In this document: one piece after another, positions 27,780 to 37,055 of the stretch | How positions within the stretch are numbered: position 1 is the stretch's first letter | How the letters are laid out: every line of letters begins with the position of its first letter | From: Chloroflexus aggregans DSM 9485 | GTDB taxonomy: Bacteria > Chloroflexota > Chloroflexia > Chloroflexales > Chloroflexaceae | Assembly (NCBI RefSeq): GCF_000021945.1 | Contig: NC_011831.1 | Location: 496,001 to 560,000, forward strand | Direction: 5' to 3' | Length of the DNA: 64,000 nt | Program-made: the position numbers and the translations under genes | The notes under the pieces: generated by a model | Told to the model about the DNA's origin: nothing | Database searches by the model: none | The model's input: only the letters and a program-made list of their open reading frames with translations

Positions 27780-29432
27780 TTATGCTACAACCACTTCTTC
27801 TGAGACTAACACCGCCCGCACCCGTTGACCGCGTAACGTCGTGCGATTAAGAGCTTGCAGTACCTGGCGTACTGACCGACGTGGAACATCAACAAGGCTC
27901 ATCCGTGCCTGAACCTCGATAGCACCAATACTCCGCCCAGACAAACCGGCTTCATTGGCAATCGCACCAACAATATCGGCAGGCCGAATCTGATCGTTTC
28001 GACCGAGATTAAGCCGGATGCGAGCCATACCGCTTTCGCGACGGGTAGGTCGTTCATCAACAGCCGCACGCCTGGCACGTGATGAGCGCTCACCACGTTC
28101 AACCTGTTCGGAGCGGGGAGGTTCGAGGCGAGTAATCGTATCTACCTGCTCAGTTTCCGTCTCGTTGAGTAAGAGCTTGAGCGCCGCAGCAGCCAACGTG
28201 CGCAGATCGTGTTCAACGGTCAACTCGTCAAGCAGATCCATATAACTCGTGAGGCCGGGGGCCTGCATTGCCTCACGCAACTGATCGCGCAATGCTAGGC
28301 GGCGACGAGCAGCGACATCGGCTAAAGTGGGCATCTGGCAACGCTCGATCCGCGTGCGCGTCACCCGTTCAATGGTTTGAAGCATCCGGCGTTCACGGGG
28401 AGTAATGAACGTGATCGCGACCCCAGCACGCCCGGCACGCCCGGTACGACCGATCCGGTGAACATAGCTTTCAGGATCGGTCGGGACATCGTAGTTAATC
28501 ACGTGGCTCACTTCGGCAATATCGAGACCACGTGCCGCTACATCGGTTGCCACCAACACATCGAGTTGCCCCTCGCGGAAGCGCCGCATGACGCGATCGC
28601 GCACCGCCTGGCTCAAATCGCCGTGGAGCGACTCGGCAGCATAGCCACGCCCTTGCAGCCGTTCACCGATTTCATCAACCTCTTGGCGGGTCCGGCAAAA
28701 AACAATCGCCAGTTGCGGCATCTCGGCGTCGAGCACGCGGCAGAGCGCATCGAGTTTATCACGAGCCAAGATCTCGTAATAAATCTGACGGATATGCGGA
28801 GTGGTCAATTGTTCGGCAGCAATACTCACCCGGACCGGTTGGCGGGTATAGCGCAGGGTCAGACTCTGCACAGCGGGCGGCAGCGTCGCCGAGAACAGAG
28901 CCGTCTGGCGTTCGGCCGGGGTCAATTGCAGAATAGCCTCAAGCTCCTCGGCAAAACCCATATCGAGCATTTCGTCGGCTTCATCGAGCACAACCAGGCG
29001 TAGATGGTCGAAGCGCAACGTCCCCCGGCGTAAGTGATCGAGCACCCGTCCCGGCGTCCCAACGACAACTTGTACACCCTGAGCTAAGCCACGCAACTGC
29101 CGCTCAATCGGCTGACCGCCGTAGATCGGCAACACCCGGAGTGCGCGATGGCGGCCATAACGATGGACAGCCTCGGCCACTTGGACTGCCAGCTCACGAG
29201 TTGGCGCCAAAACGAGCGCCTGTACGACCGGTTCATCGGTCACTTGTTCAATCATCGGCAGCGCAAACGCCGCCGTCTTCCCGGTGCCGGTCTGGGCCTG
29301 AGCGATCACATCGCGACCGGCAAGTAACAAAGGAATGGCTTGCGCCTGAATGGGAGTTGGTTCGTCGTAGCCAAGCTCACGCAAGGTATGCAGAAGTGCA
29401 TCGCTCAGGCCCAACGCAGCAAACGTCGTCAT
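27780..29432 (-). CDS. DEAD-box RNA helicase (DeaD/CsdA type)
   Basis: A 550-residue ATP-dependent RNA helicase. The Q motif is at about residues 25-30, Walker A AQTGTGKT at 46-53, then DEAD in LDEADEMLDMGF, SAT, and motif VI HRIGRTGRAGR. The C-terminal 75 residues resemble the DbpA-type RNA-binding domain of cold-shock DEAD proteins. The longest frame begins 110 codons earlier, but the ATG at 29432 matches the family N-terminus and lies just after a good promoter. It likely acts in ribosome assembly or RNA unwinding at low temperature. Confidence 0.93.
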   Translation of the reverse strand: MTTFAALGLSDALLHTLRELGYDEPTPIQAQAIPLLLAGRDVIAQAQTGTGKTAAFALPMIEQVTDEPVVQALVLAPTRELAVQVAEAVHRYGRHRALRVLPIYGGQPIERQLRGLAQGVQVVVGTPGRVLDHLRRGTLRFDHLRLVVLDEADEMLDMGFAEELEAILQLTPAERQTALFSATLPPAVQSLTLRYTRQPVRVSIAAEQLTTPHIRQIYYEILARDKLDALCRVLDAEMPQLAIVFCRTRQEVDEIGERLQGRGYAAESLHGDLSQAVRDRVMRRFREGQLDVLVATDVAARGLDIAEVSHVINYDVPTDPESYVHRIGRTGRAGRAGVAITFITPRERRMLQTIERVTRTRIERCQMPTLADVAARRRLALRDQLREAMQAPGLTSYMDLLDELTVEHDLRTLAAAALKLLLNETETEQVDTITRLEPPRSEQVERGERSSRARRAAVDERPTRRESGMARIRLNLGRNDQIRPADIVGAIANEAGLSGRSIGAIEVQARMSLVDVPRRSVRQVLQALNRTTLRGQRVRAVLVSEEVVVA

Positions 29433-29492
29433 AGTAGTCCGTTTCACAATCAAGATTACATCGTGACGCAAAACACGCCACGCAAGGTGTAT

Positions 29493-29521
29493 ATTATAGC
29501 ACAAATCCCACTTTTGAGAAG
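29493..29521 (-). promoter_or_regulatory. Extended -10 promoter of the helicase gene
   Basis: Minus-strand TTCTCA, 16 bases, TATAAT (29498-29493) preceded by TG-C. The transcript would start near 29486, 54 nt before the ATG. Confidence 0.6.
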
Positions 29522-29562
29522 ATCTTTTAGCAAACTCGTATTCAAAAACTAATAGCTTCACG

Positions 29563-29591
29563 TTGAGTAAGTCGGTGTGGTATGCTATAGT
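29563..29591 (+). promoter_or_regulatory. Promoter of the response-regulator gene
   Basis: TTGAGT (29563-29568), 17 bases, TATAGT (29586-29591). Start near 29598 excludes the upstream in-frame start at 29563. Confidence 0.7.
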
Positions 29592-29655
29592 CAATAATCT
29601 AAGTAGGCCGAGCAAATGTGATCGATTGGGCTTTGTCTCACGGTGGGAGCATATC

Positions 29656-30981
29656 ATGACAGCACCGGCGCGGATCCTGGTTGCCGAAGATGAAGCAGAT
29701 GTAGGGAAGCTTCTACACGACATACTCACCGGCGCAGGGTACGAGGTCGAACTCGTTCCCAACGGTGATCAGCTCGTGCGACGCGCTCAGGCACAGCCAC
29801 CGGATCTGATCATCGCTGATTTACTCATGCCGCTGATAGACGGTCTAGAGGCGATTCGCCAGTTACGCAACGATACACGCACTGCCCATTTGCCAATGCT
29901 CATACTTACCGCCATTGGCGATTCATCCCGTATCGTTGAAGGCTTTGAGAACGGTGCAGATGACTATATCACCAAACCGTACAATCGCGATGAGCTGTTG
30001 GCCCGCGTCCGATCGCATTTACGGCGGGCTGCTCAGTTGCCCCAGCGCAACCCACTGACCGGCTTGCCCGGCAATGTCGTCATTCAAGCCGAGATCAATC
30101 GCCAACTTGCTCAGCAAGCCACGTTTGCGTTGCTGTATATTGACCTCGACAACTTTAAGGCATTTAACGATGTCTACGGCTTCGCGCGTGGCGATCGTGC
30201 CATCCATCTTTTGGCCGACATTTTGCGAGATCAGATCAAACCCGGTGATTTTCTCGGTCACATTGGTGGTGATGATTTCGTCGTTCTCCACTTTGGTCCG
30301 GATGTGGAGTCATTATGTCAGCAGATCATTCGCGTGTTCGATGAGCAGATTCGTTCGTTATACGATGAGGCTGACCTACAGCGCGGTTATTTGCTCGCAA
30401 CCGATCGGTATGGTGTCCAGCGTCAGTTTGGTATTATCAGCCTTTCGATTGCCGTCGTAACGACGTATCATCGCACATTTACCGATGTTGATGAAATGAG
30501 CCGAGTTGCAGCCGAGTTAAAGAAGGCTGCCAAACAAATTGCCGGCAGTAGTTACAAAATTGATCGGCGTAGTGATGGGCGTTGTGATGATGGCATGGCG
30601 CCTGTGCCAACCGAACGGCGTACCGGTCGTTCGCCCGATGCGCTCATCATATGTCAGGATGCGGTTGCGCGTGCGGCTATTGTTGCGACACTGAACGTGC
30701 GTGGCTACTGTCTCTTTATCGCCGATAACGAAATTGCTGCACAGGGATTGTTGGCAAATGAGCCACAGCCAGAATTGGTGGTGGCAGAATTGTTCGATCT
30801 CAAAACACTCACCCTGTGGCGCCAGATTAATCACGATACACCACTTATTGCCCTGGCTCGCAACGAGCAAGAGGTCATAGACGCCCGCGCTGCCGGCGCC
30901 ACAACGGTGATCTGGTTAAACAATAATCCGCTCGATCTTTCAGACCAGTTGCAAACCGCACTGGATACGCTCAGCTTGTAA
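29656..30981 (+). CDS. Response regulator: REC, GGDEF-like (GGDDF), second REC-like domain
   Basis: A 441-residue protein. The first receiver domain has the phospho-acceptor Asp at residue 55 (IIADLLMP) and the conserved Lys in ITKPYN. A GGDEF-type domain follows with NPLTGLPGN at its start and the active loop GGDDF at residues 204-208; the Glu-to-Asp change makes cyclic-di-GMP synthesis uncertain. The last 115 residues look like a degenerate receiver (ALIICQDAVARAAI to the end). The start is supported by GGGAGC and the promoter. No histidine kinase is adjacent. It could be a diguanylate cyclase or a nucleotide sensor. Confidence 0.82.
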   Translation: MTAPARILVAEDEADVGKLLHDILTGAGYEVELVPNGDQLVRRAQAQPPDLIIADLLMPLIDGLEAIRQLRNDTRTAHLPMLILTAIGDSSRIVEGFENGADDYITKPYNRDELLARVRSHLRRAAQLPQRNPLTGLPGNVVIQAEINRQLAQQATFALLYIDLDNFKAFNDVYGFARGDRAIHLLADILRDQIKPGDFLGHIGGDDFVVLHFGPDVESLCQQIIRVFDEQIRSLYDEADLQRGYLLATDRYGVQRQFGIISLSIAVVTTYHRTFTDVDEMSRVAAELKKAAKQIAGSSYKIDRRSDGRCDDGMAPVPTERRTGRSPDALIICQDAVARAAIVATLNVRGYCLFIADNEIAAQGLLANEPQPELVVAELFDLKTLTLWRQINHDTPLIALARNEQEVIDARAAGATTVIWLNNNPLDLSDQLQTALDTLSL

Positions 30982-31002
30982 ACACGGTATGTATCCAACG
31001 GC

Positions 31003-31031
31003 TTGACACTAACCCCACTGCCTGCTAGCAT
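31003..31031 (+). promoter_or_regulatory. Promoter of tyrS
   Basis: TTGACA (31003-31008), 17 bases, TAGCAT (31026-31031). The leader is only about 38 nt, too short for a T-box. Confidence 0.65.
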
Positions 31032-31075
31032 ACACATCGTTTGAACCCACTCTAGAAAGCTTTGGAGCGTTTGGC

Positions 31076-32248
31076 ATGGATCTGTCCGAGCTATTAAGTC
31101 GCGGCGTTGCCGAGGTGATTGTTGAAAGTGAATTACGCGCGCGTCTCCAAAGTGGCACGCCGCTTCGCCTGAAACAAGGGTTTGATCCGACAAAGCCCGA
31201 CATGCATATCGGGCACGCCGTAGGGCTGCGTAAGCTACGCGCCTTCCAAGAACTGGGCCATCAGGTGGTGTTGATCGTCGGTGACTGGACGGCGCAGATC
31301 GGCGATCCGAGCGGTCGCGACGAGACGCGCGCCCGCTTGTCGGCGGCTGAAGTGCGCGCCAACGCCGAGACCTACATGGAGCAATTTTTCCGGGTGGTTG
31401 ACCGCCAACGAACCGAGGTACGCTGGCAGAGTGAATGGTTTGGTCAGTTTACCCTGGAAAACGCGCTCGATTTGGCCGGACGCTTTACGCTGGCCCAGAT
31501 GCTGGCGCACGAGACCTTCCGCAAACGTTATGAGACCGGCGCACCGCTGACCATCCTTGAATTGATGTATCCGATGCTGCAAGCGTATGACTCGGTCGCG
31601 ATTAGGGCTGATGTTGAGTTTGGTGGTACGGACCAGAAGTTTAATATTCTCGCCGGACGAGAGCTGATGGCGCAGTTGGGAATGACGCCGCAGCAAGTCT
31701 TCCTGGTACCGCTCATTCCCGGCACCGACGGGCGTAAGATGTCGAAGACGTTTAACAATACGGTCGATATTCGTATGCCGCCCACCGAAATGTACGGACG
31801 TATTATGTCAATGAGTGACGAGGTACTGCCACTCTATTTTGAAGTACTAACCGATGTACCGATGGCCGAGATTGCCGAGATGAAGACGGCAATGGCTACC
31901 GGCCAAGTCAATCCCCGCGATCTGAAGATGCGATTGGCGCGTGAGATCGTCGCCCAATTCCACGATCCGGCGGCGGCGGCAGCGGCAGAAGCGACCTTTA
32001 TTCGCCAGTTTGTCGAGCGTGAATTGCCGGAAGATATTCCGAACTTTACCCTTGAAGCACCCACCGGAATCGTGGATGTGTTAGTTGCCAGCGGCCTTGC
32101 GCCGAGCAAAAGTGAGGCGCGTCGCTTGATCGATGGCGGCGGCGTGCGCGTTGATGGCGAGCGCGTGGAAGGTTACACGCTTACGATCAATCCCGGTGCG
32201 AATGTGGTGGTGCAGGTTGGTCGGCGCAAGTTTGTGCGTGTCGTGTAG
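31076..32248 (+). CDS. tyrS: Tyrosyl-tRNA synthetase
   Basis: A 390-residue class I aminoacyl-tRNA synthetase. Signature motifs are HIGH at HIGHAVGLRK and KMSKT for KMSKS. Residues about 325-390 form an S4 RNA-binding domain (SGLAPSKSEARRLIDGGGVRV). The N-terminal layout fits the TyrZ-like branch rather than TyrS of E. coli. It charges tRNA-Tyr in the cytoplasm. Confidence 0.94.
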   Translation: MDLSELLSRGVAEVIVESELRARLQSGTPLRLKQGFDPTKPDMHIGHAVGLRKLRAFQELGHQVVLIVGDWTAQIGDPSGRDETRARLSAAEVRANAETYMEQFFRVVDRQRTEVRWQSEWFGQFTLENALDLAGRFTLAQMLAHETFRKRYETGAPLTILELMYPMLQAYDSVAIRADVEFGGTDQKFNILAGRELMAQLGMTPQQVFLVPLIPGTDGRKMSKTFNNTVDIRMPPTEMYGRIMSMSDEVLPLYFEVLTDVPMAEIAEMKTAMATGQVNPRDLKMRLAREIVAQFHDPAAAAAAEATFIRQFVERELPEDIPNFTLEAPTGIVDVLVASGLAPSKSEARRLIDGGGVRVDGERVEGYTLTINPGANVVVQVGRRKFVRVV

Positions 32249-32292
32249 GGCCGTATGGCCGTGCGGAATCTATCGCGCCCGGCAGTACGTCT

Positions 32293-32934
32293 TCAATGTG
32301 CGCGCGCCGTCCATACGATTAGTAGCGCCCCATCACGCACCTGCACCTGCGCCGGGGTCGCGGTGATCACGTTACTCACGCCACGCGCGCGGTCGTAATA
32401 GAGTGTACCATTGTGCAACGGATACGCTAAGCCTTCGGTGGTGATGCCGTGCGCATCGCCGCCGAACGGCAGCAGCGAGACGGTATCCCCCACTGCTCCG
32501 GGAATCACACTCACATCGGTCACCAGCCAAATCTGTTGCGGATGATCGAGTAAACGCACCCGTCTGCCCCGTAGTTCGGCCATCCCCAACAAGGTTACAT
32601 TCGCCAACGACTGATCCCACCGCCCGCCGAGTGCGCCGATTATGTCGATCCGGCTCGCACCGAGGTTCACCGCTGCTAGCAATGCCAACTCGAGGTCAGT
32701 TTCATCCTTATCAGGACGGTGGCGCTCAATTGCCACTCCCTGCGCTTGATAAGCCGCCAACGCTTCGGGAGTGATCGAGTCGAGATCGCCGATCAACAGG
32801 TGGGGTGTATATCCATGAGTAAAGAGCGCTGTCCCGCCACCATCGGCTGCGATCAAGCGTTCGGCAGTCGTGAGCAATTGGTGGTAAGGCGCAAGATTCA
32901 ACCCCGGTGCGTTGGCAACGATCACGACATACAT
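32293..32934 (-). CDS. Thiamine pyrophosphokinase
   Basis: A 213-residue enzyme that converts thiamine to thiamine diphosphate with ATP. Typical motifs are present: ERLIAADGGG, LIGDLDS and HRPDKDETDLELAL, the last being the magnesium-ATP site. The protein is of family length and complete. The LysE-family exporter gene ends 21 bases upstream on the same strand. No TPP riboswitch was found next to it. Confidence 0.9.
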   Translation of the reverse strand: MYVVIVANAPGLNLAPYHQLLTTAERLIAADGGGTALFTHGYTPHLLIGDLDSITPEALAAYQAQGVAIERHRPDKDETDLELALLAAVNLGASRIDIIGALGGRWDQSLANVTLLGMAELRGRRVRLLDHPQQIWLVTDVSVIPGAVGDTVSLLPFGGDAHGITTEGLAYPLHNGTLYYDRARGVSNVITATPAQVQVRDGALLIVWTARAH

Positions 32935-32955
32935 ACCACGAACTCCAAGCCGGTA

Positions 32956-33564
32956 TTACATTACCAGCGCAGCTATACCAAATCCGGCAATAATGACGCC
33001 GGATACAATATTCACGATACGCAACATCGGAGTTGTCACCCGACCGCGAACTAACGCTACACTACCGCTCAGGAGCGTCCACCAAAGGGCTGAACCGCTC
33101 ACAACACCGCACACGAGCACCACACCTTCCCACATACCTGCACCGGTACTCAAACCAAGACCGGCAAAGATCACTGTAAAAATGACGATAGTCGCCGGAT
33201 TGGTTAAGGTTAGGAAGAGCGTGGATAGGTATGTTCCGACCAAATCACGCCGAGTTGGCTCCGGTCGTTCGAGTACCGGCTGTGGACGCGCCAGGAGGGT
33301 GGTCAAACCGAGCCAGACCAACACCACCCCTCCGATGAAACGTAAAACCGGACTAATACCGAGTAGCAGCGTGCTCAGCGCTTGTAACCCAAGCGCGGCA
33401 ATCAAGCCATAGAGAGCATCAGCCGTTGCTGCACCTAATCCGCTCATGAAACCGGCCACTTGACCATCGGCGATAGTCCGTCTGATACAAAGCACCCCTA
33501 TCGGGCCAACCGGAGCGGCAATCGCCAGGCCAAACAAGACACCGCGTAGGTAGAACTCTAACAT
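32956..33564 (-). CDS. LysE-family amino-acid exporter
   Basis: A 202-residue membrane protein with about six helices. The signature of LysE/RhtB translocators (GLAIAAPVGPIGVLCIRRTIADG) is at the N-terminus. The ATG at 33564 has AAAGGA 9 bases upstream; earlier in-frame starts do not. A TATAAT lies just upstream on the minus strand. It likely exports an amino acid or a metabolite analogue; co-transcription with thiamine pyrophosphokinase does not reveal the substrate. Confidence 0.85.
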   Translation of the reverse strand: MLEFYLRGVLFGLAIAAPVGPIGVLCIRRTIADGQVAGFMSGLGAATADALYGLIAALGLQALSTLLLGISPVLRFIGGVVLVWLGLTTLLARPQPVLERPEPTRRDLVGTYLSTLFLTLTNPATIVIFTVIFAGLGLSTGAGMWEGVVLVCGVVSGSALWWTLLSGSVALVRGRVTTPMLRIVNIVSGVIIAGFGIAALVM

Positions 33565-33701
33565 AGCATGCATTCCTTTGCGCTGCATTATACGCGATCC
33601 ATGCTGATCGAGGGACAATAAAAGCGTGTATACTGAGGGGGCAAGGTTTGCGTTCAGACCCATGGACCGGATGCGGTGATCTACCTGCGAAGAGGACTAC
33701 T

Positions 33702-34916
33702 ATGCCCGAATTGCGCCGTGTGGCAATCTTTACCAATGAATATCCACCGTACATCTACGGCGGAGCCGGTGTACACGTCGAATATCTGAGTCACGCCTTA
33801 TCTCGCATTGTACCGGTCGAGGTGCGCTGTTTCGGCGACCAGCGTGTTGATGATCCCAACCTTACAGTACGTGGCTATCCTCGGTGGGAAGAAGCCCGTC
33901 ATAATACCGATCCGCGCTTTGCCGGCGCCGTCGATGCAGTCGCCCGTTCGTTAGCAATGGCCAAAGACAACCTCGATGCGAGTATCGTTCATTGTCATAC
34001 GTGGTACACCGATTTAGCCGGTCTATTTGCCAGTAAATTGTGGGATATTCCTTACGTTCTCACCATTCACTCACTCGAACCGCTACGCCCATGGAAGGTC
34101 GAGCAACTGGGCAACGCCTACCATCTCAGCTCGTGGATCGAGCGCACTGCCATCGAACAGGCCAATGCAGTGATTGCCGTCTCGCAAGAGACGCGATCCG
34201 ATATTTTGCGCCTATTTAACGTCGATCCGGCGCGTGTCCATGTGATCTACAACGGGATCGATTTGAACGAGTACCGCAAAACAAGTGCAACCGATGCCCT
34301 CGAACGTTATGGCGTCGATCCAAGCCGGCCGTTTGTTTTGTTTGTAGGACGCATCACACGCCAGAAAGGGATCATCCATCTGGTCAATGCCATCCCGCAT
34401 ATTGATCCGACCGCGCAAGTCGTGCTCTGCGCCGGCGCACCGGACACTGAGGAGATCGGGCACGAAATGGAGGAGCGGGTCGCCGCAGTGAGCGCCCAGC
34501 GTCCCGGCGTGATTTGGATCCGCGAGATGTTACCACGCCAAGATGTCATCCAGTTCTATTCACATGCTGCTGTCTTCTGCTGCCCAAGTGTCTATGAGCC
34601 GTTCGGCATTATCAATTTAGAGGCGATGGCGTGCGAAACCGCAGTAGTTGCTTCGGCCGTCGGTGGAATTAAAGAGGTGGTTGTACCGGAAGAGACCGGT
34701 CTGTTGGTCGATCCGAACCTCAAACCGGGCAGTTTTGACCCGATCGATCCGGTAGCATTCTCAGCCGATCTCGCTGCGGCCATCAACCGGTTGCTGGCCG
34801 ACCCAACGTTGCGTGAACAATTTGGCAAAGCGGGTCGCCGACGGGTGGAACAGGTGTTTAGCTGGGACGCCATCGCACAACAGACGGTGGCGCTATACCG
34901 GTCGTTGTTACCGTAG
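33702..34916 (+). CDS. Glycogen synthase / maltose-1-phosphate synthase, actinobacterial GlgA type
   Basis: A 404-residue GT4 enzyme. It begins RRVAIFTNEYPPYIYGGAG, the glucan-synthase loop KxGG variant, and has VGRITRQKGI and CPSVYEPFGIINLEAMAC with the catalytic Glu pair. The layout fits the short Corynebacterium/Mycobacterium GlgA (GlgM) family, which makes glycogen or maltose-1-phosphate from ADP-glucose. GAAGAGGA sits 6 bases upstream. It stands alone, but malQ 6 kb away acts on the same glucan pool. Confidence 0.85.
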   Translation: MPELRRVAIFTNEYPPYIYGGAGVHVEYLSHALSRIVPVEVRCFGDQRVDDPNLTVRGYPRWEEARHNTDPRFAGAVDAVARSLAMAKDNLDASIVHCHTWYTDLAGLFASKLWDIPYVLTIHSLEPLRPWKVEQLGNAYHLSSWIERTAIEQANAVIAVSQETRSDILRLFNVDPARVHVIYNGIDLNEYRKTSATDALERYGVDPSRPFVLFVGRITRQKGIIHLVNAIPHIDPTAQVVLCAGAPDTEEIGHEMEERVAAVSAQRPGVIWIREMLPRQDVIQFYSHAAVFCCPSVYEPFGIINLEAMACETAVVASAVGGIKEVVVPEETGLLVDPNLKPGSFDPIDPVAFSADLAAAINRLLADPTLREQFGKAGRRRVEQVFSWDAIAQQTVALYRSLLP

Positions 34917-34967
34917 AGCCACCCGGCCGTGCCGCTGTACCAATGTGGTTGATGCAAATGATGTAGC

Positions 34968-34985
34968 GCCGCACGGCTGTGCGGC
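34968..34985. terminator. Hairpin between convergent glycogen synthase and ABC permease genes
   Basis: Arms GCCGCAC (34968-34974) and GTGCGGC (34979-34985) with a GGCT tetraloop, between two convergent stop codons. Confidence 0.55.
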
Positions 34986-34990
34986 TCCCA

Positions 34991-35989
34991 TTATGGCCGT
35001 TCAAACGGTTGGCCGAGAGCGGCGGGTGCGGTGGCGCGCAGCCGGTTGATCGCGCCGAGCAATGGTCGTTGCCATAGCTGCGGCAAGGTCGCCACCCAGC
35101 GCATCGCTGCCGGTGATGAGGCCAGATTGACCAAGGCCAGCACGAAGATCATCAGCACAAATGGAGCAACTTGCACGATCTGAGTAGGAATATCGGGGAG
35201 AGCACTCTGCGAACGGGTGGCGAAGATTTCAAGTGCCGCAAAAAGGTAGCAACCCAGCGCTACTCGTAACGGTCGCCAACCGCCAAAAATGACAATCGCC
35301 AACACGATCCAGCCCGAACCAAAGGTGTGGCGATAGCTCCAGCCTTGCTTCAAATCGAGCGAAAATGCGGCTCCGGCGATACCAACTAATGCACCACCGA
35401 TGATCAGCATTGCATAGCGCCAGCGGGTGACATCAACACCGCGCGCATACGCGGTTGCCGGGCGTTCACCCAACGCCCGCACAATGAGACCGAGTCGGGT
35501 ATAGTAAAGAACATAAGCAGTAAGCGGAACAATGAGAAAACTGGCATAGATCACCGGATCGTGTTGGAAGAAGACGGTCCCCAATACCGGCAAATCGGCC
35601 AAACCAGGGATCGGAGAAAAGGGCACGGTGGGACCGGGCAGCCGCACAAACGGCGCCCCTAGAAACGATGAGAGATCGGTGCAAAGCAGGGCCAACACAA
35701 AGCCCACAGCGGTCTGCGATTGACCAAGAGTCAAACTAAACAGCCCAAGCACTGCGGCCACCACCGCACCGACCAGTGCTGCGGCAGCAAATCCGAGCAG
35801 TAGATTGTTCGTCGTCAATGCAACGGCAAAACCGGTCATTGCCGCCAGCAGCATCGTCCCATCGAGCGAGAGATTAATCACACCGGCTCGTTCACTAATC
35901 GTTTCACCCATCGCGGCGATGACCAATGGGGCAGCCGCCGCCAAGACTGCCGCGAGATCAATCCAAAGTTGATCCATACGAGCAACCAT
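34991..35989 (-). CDS. Nucleoside-type ABC permease (YufQ/NupQ-like)
   Basis: A 332-residue permease of the branched-chain/BPD_transp_2 superfamily with about nine helices. The segment GETISERAGVINLSLDGTM is diagnostic of the second permease of BMP-dependent purine nucleoside importers. An in-frame ATG at 35977 is an alternative start; neither has a strong ribosome site. Last gene of the importer operon. Confidence 0.9.
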   Translation of the reverse strand: MVARMDQLWIDLAAVLAAAAPLVIAAMGETISERAGVINLSLDGTMLLAAMTGFAVALTTNNLLLGFAAAALVGAVVAAVLGLFSLTLGQSQTAVGFVLALLCTDLSSFLGAPFVRLPGPTVPFSPIPGLADLPVLGTVFFQHDPVIYASFLIVPLTAYVLYYTRLGLIVRALGERPATAYARGVDVTRWRYAMLIIGGALVGIAGAAFSLDLKQGWSYRHTFGSGWIVLAIVIFGGWRPLRVALGCYLFAALEIFATRSQSALPDIPTQIVQVAPFVLMIFVLALVNLASSPAAMRWVATLPQLWQRPLLGAINRLRATAPAALGQPFERP

Positions 35990-36018
35990 TCATCCGATTG
36001 GCGCTCTTGCACGCAAAG

Positions 36019-37044
36019 CTATTTCTGCACACGAGCCGCCAAGGCAAACAAGACCAACGCCCCTTGTAGCACACCGGCAATAGCACTATCAATACCTAAC
36101 GTGAGTGGCAACTGAATACTGCCAACGGTAAAGGTAGCAAAGGCAACCGAAATCGGCAACAACCATCGTGGATCGGCCCGTGCCAACAGCGCCACAAGTA
36201 AACCGATCAGACCGATCCCACTTGAAATATTAGGGATCAGCGCATGATGCACGGCGACGACCTGGATCATCCCGGCCACACCGGCTAATGCGCCACAAGC
36301 AGCCAACGTTTCACCCATACGACGGGCGGTGGCGATCCCCAAGCGTCCGGCTGCCGCCGGATTGAGACCCACTGCACGCACCTCTAACCCCCAACGGGTG
36401 CCGGTGAGTGCCCACCACACCACCCCCAACGCAATTACGGCAATAACCGGCGCAGCCGGCGCTAGCCGCAAGCGATCAAGGGTAGGCAGCCAAAGTTCAC
36501 GCGGTAACAGCTCAGTGCCCGACAACGACGCCGAGGTTTGCCGTCGCCACGGACCCAAAACCATGTAGAGGGCCAACCCACTGGCGAGAAAATTCATCCC
36601 CAACCCGGCAAAAATCTCGCTCACGCCGGCATAACGACGCAGCACACCGATCAGCATTGCCCACAGTGCCCCGCCGGTCATACCGCTCAACCCGGCCAGC
36701 AGCCAGAGCAGCAGCGGCGGCCAATCGGGCCACAGCCGCAACGGTACCATCGCCGCGATCGCACCGACAATCATCTGCCCCTCGACACCGAGGTTGTACA
36801 GACCACCGGCAAAGGTGATGGTTAACCCGGTTGCGCAGAGCAACAACGGCGCGGCCAACATCATCATATCGCTCAGACGTACCGGCGTACTAAAAGCCCC
36901 GAAGAGAACGAGTCGGTAGACCTCAAGTGGTGAAACACCGGTGCTCAGCAGGGCCACCGTTGTAAACGCAAAGGCAGCAGCCAGCACCAACAAAAACCGG
37001 GTTGCTCCGGTAAGCTGCCGCACAGGAAAACTACCGCGTTCCAT
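36019..37044 (-). CDS. Nucleoside-type ABC permease (YufP/NupP-like)
   Basis: A 341-residue permease, partner of the YufQ-like protein. The family segment GLTITFAGGLYNLGVEGQM is present and about nine helices are predicted. It lies between the ATPase gene and the second permease gene, with gaps of 11 and 29 bases, so all are one operon. Together they would form the channel for nucleosides or a related compound. Confidence 0.9.
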   Translation of the reverse strand: MERGSFPVRQLTGATRFLLVLAAAFAFTTVALLSTGVSPLEVYRLVLFGAFSTPVRLSDMMMLAAPLLLCATGLTITFAGGLYNLGVEGQMIVGAIAAMVPLRLWPDWPPLLLWLLAGLSGMTGGALWAMLIGVLRRYAGVSEIFAGLGMNFLASGLALYMVLGPWRRQTSASLSGTELLPRELWLPTLDRLRLAPAAPVIAVIALGVVWWALTGTRWGLEVRAVGLNPAAAGRLGIATARRMGETLAACGALAGVAGMIQVVAVHHALIPNISSGIGLIGLLVALLARADPRWLLPISVAFATFTVGSIQLPLTLGIDSAIAGVLQGALVLFALAARVQK

Positions 37045-37055
37045 GGTTCACATCC

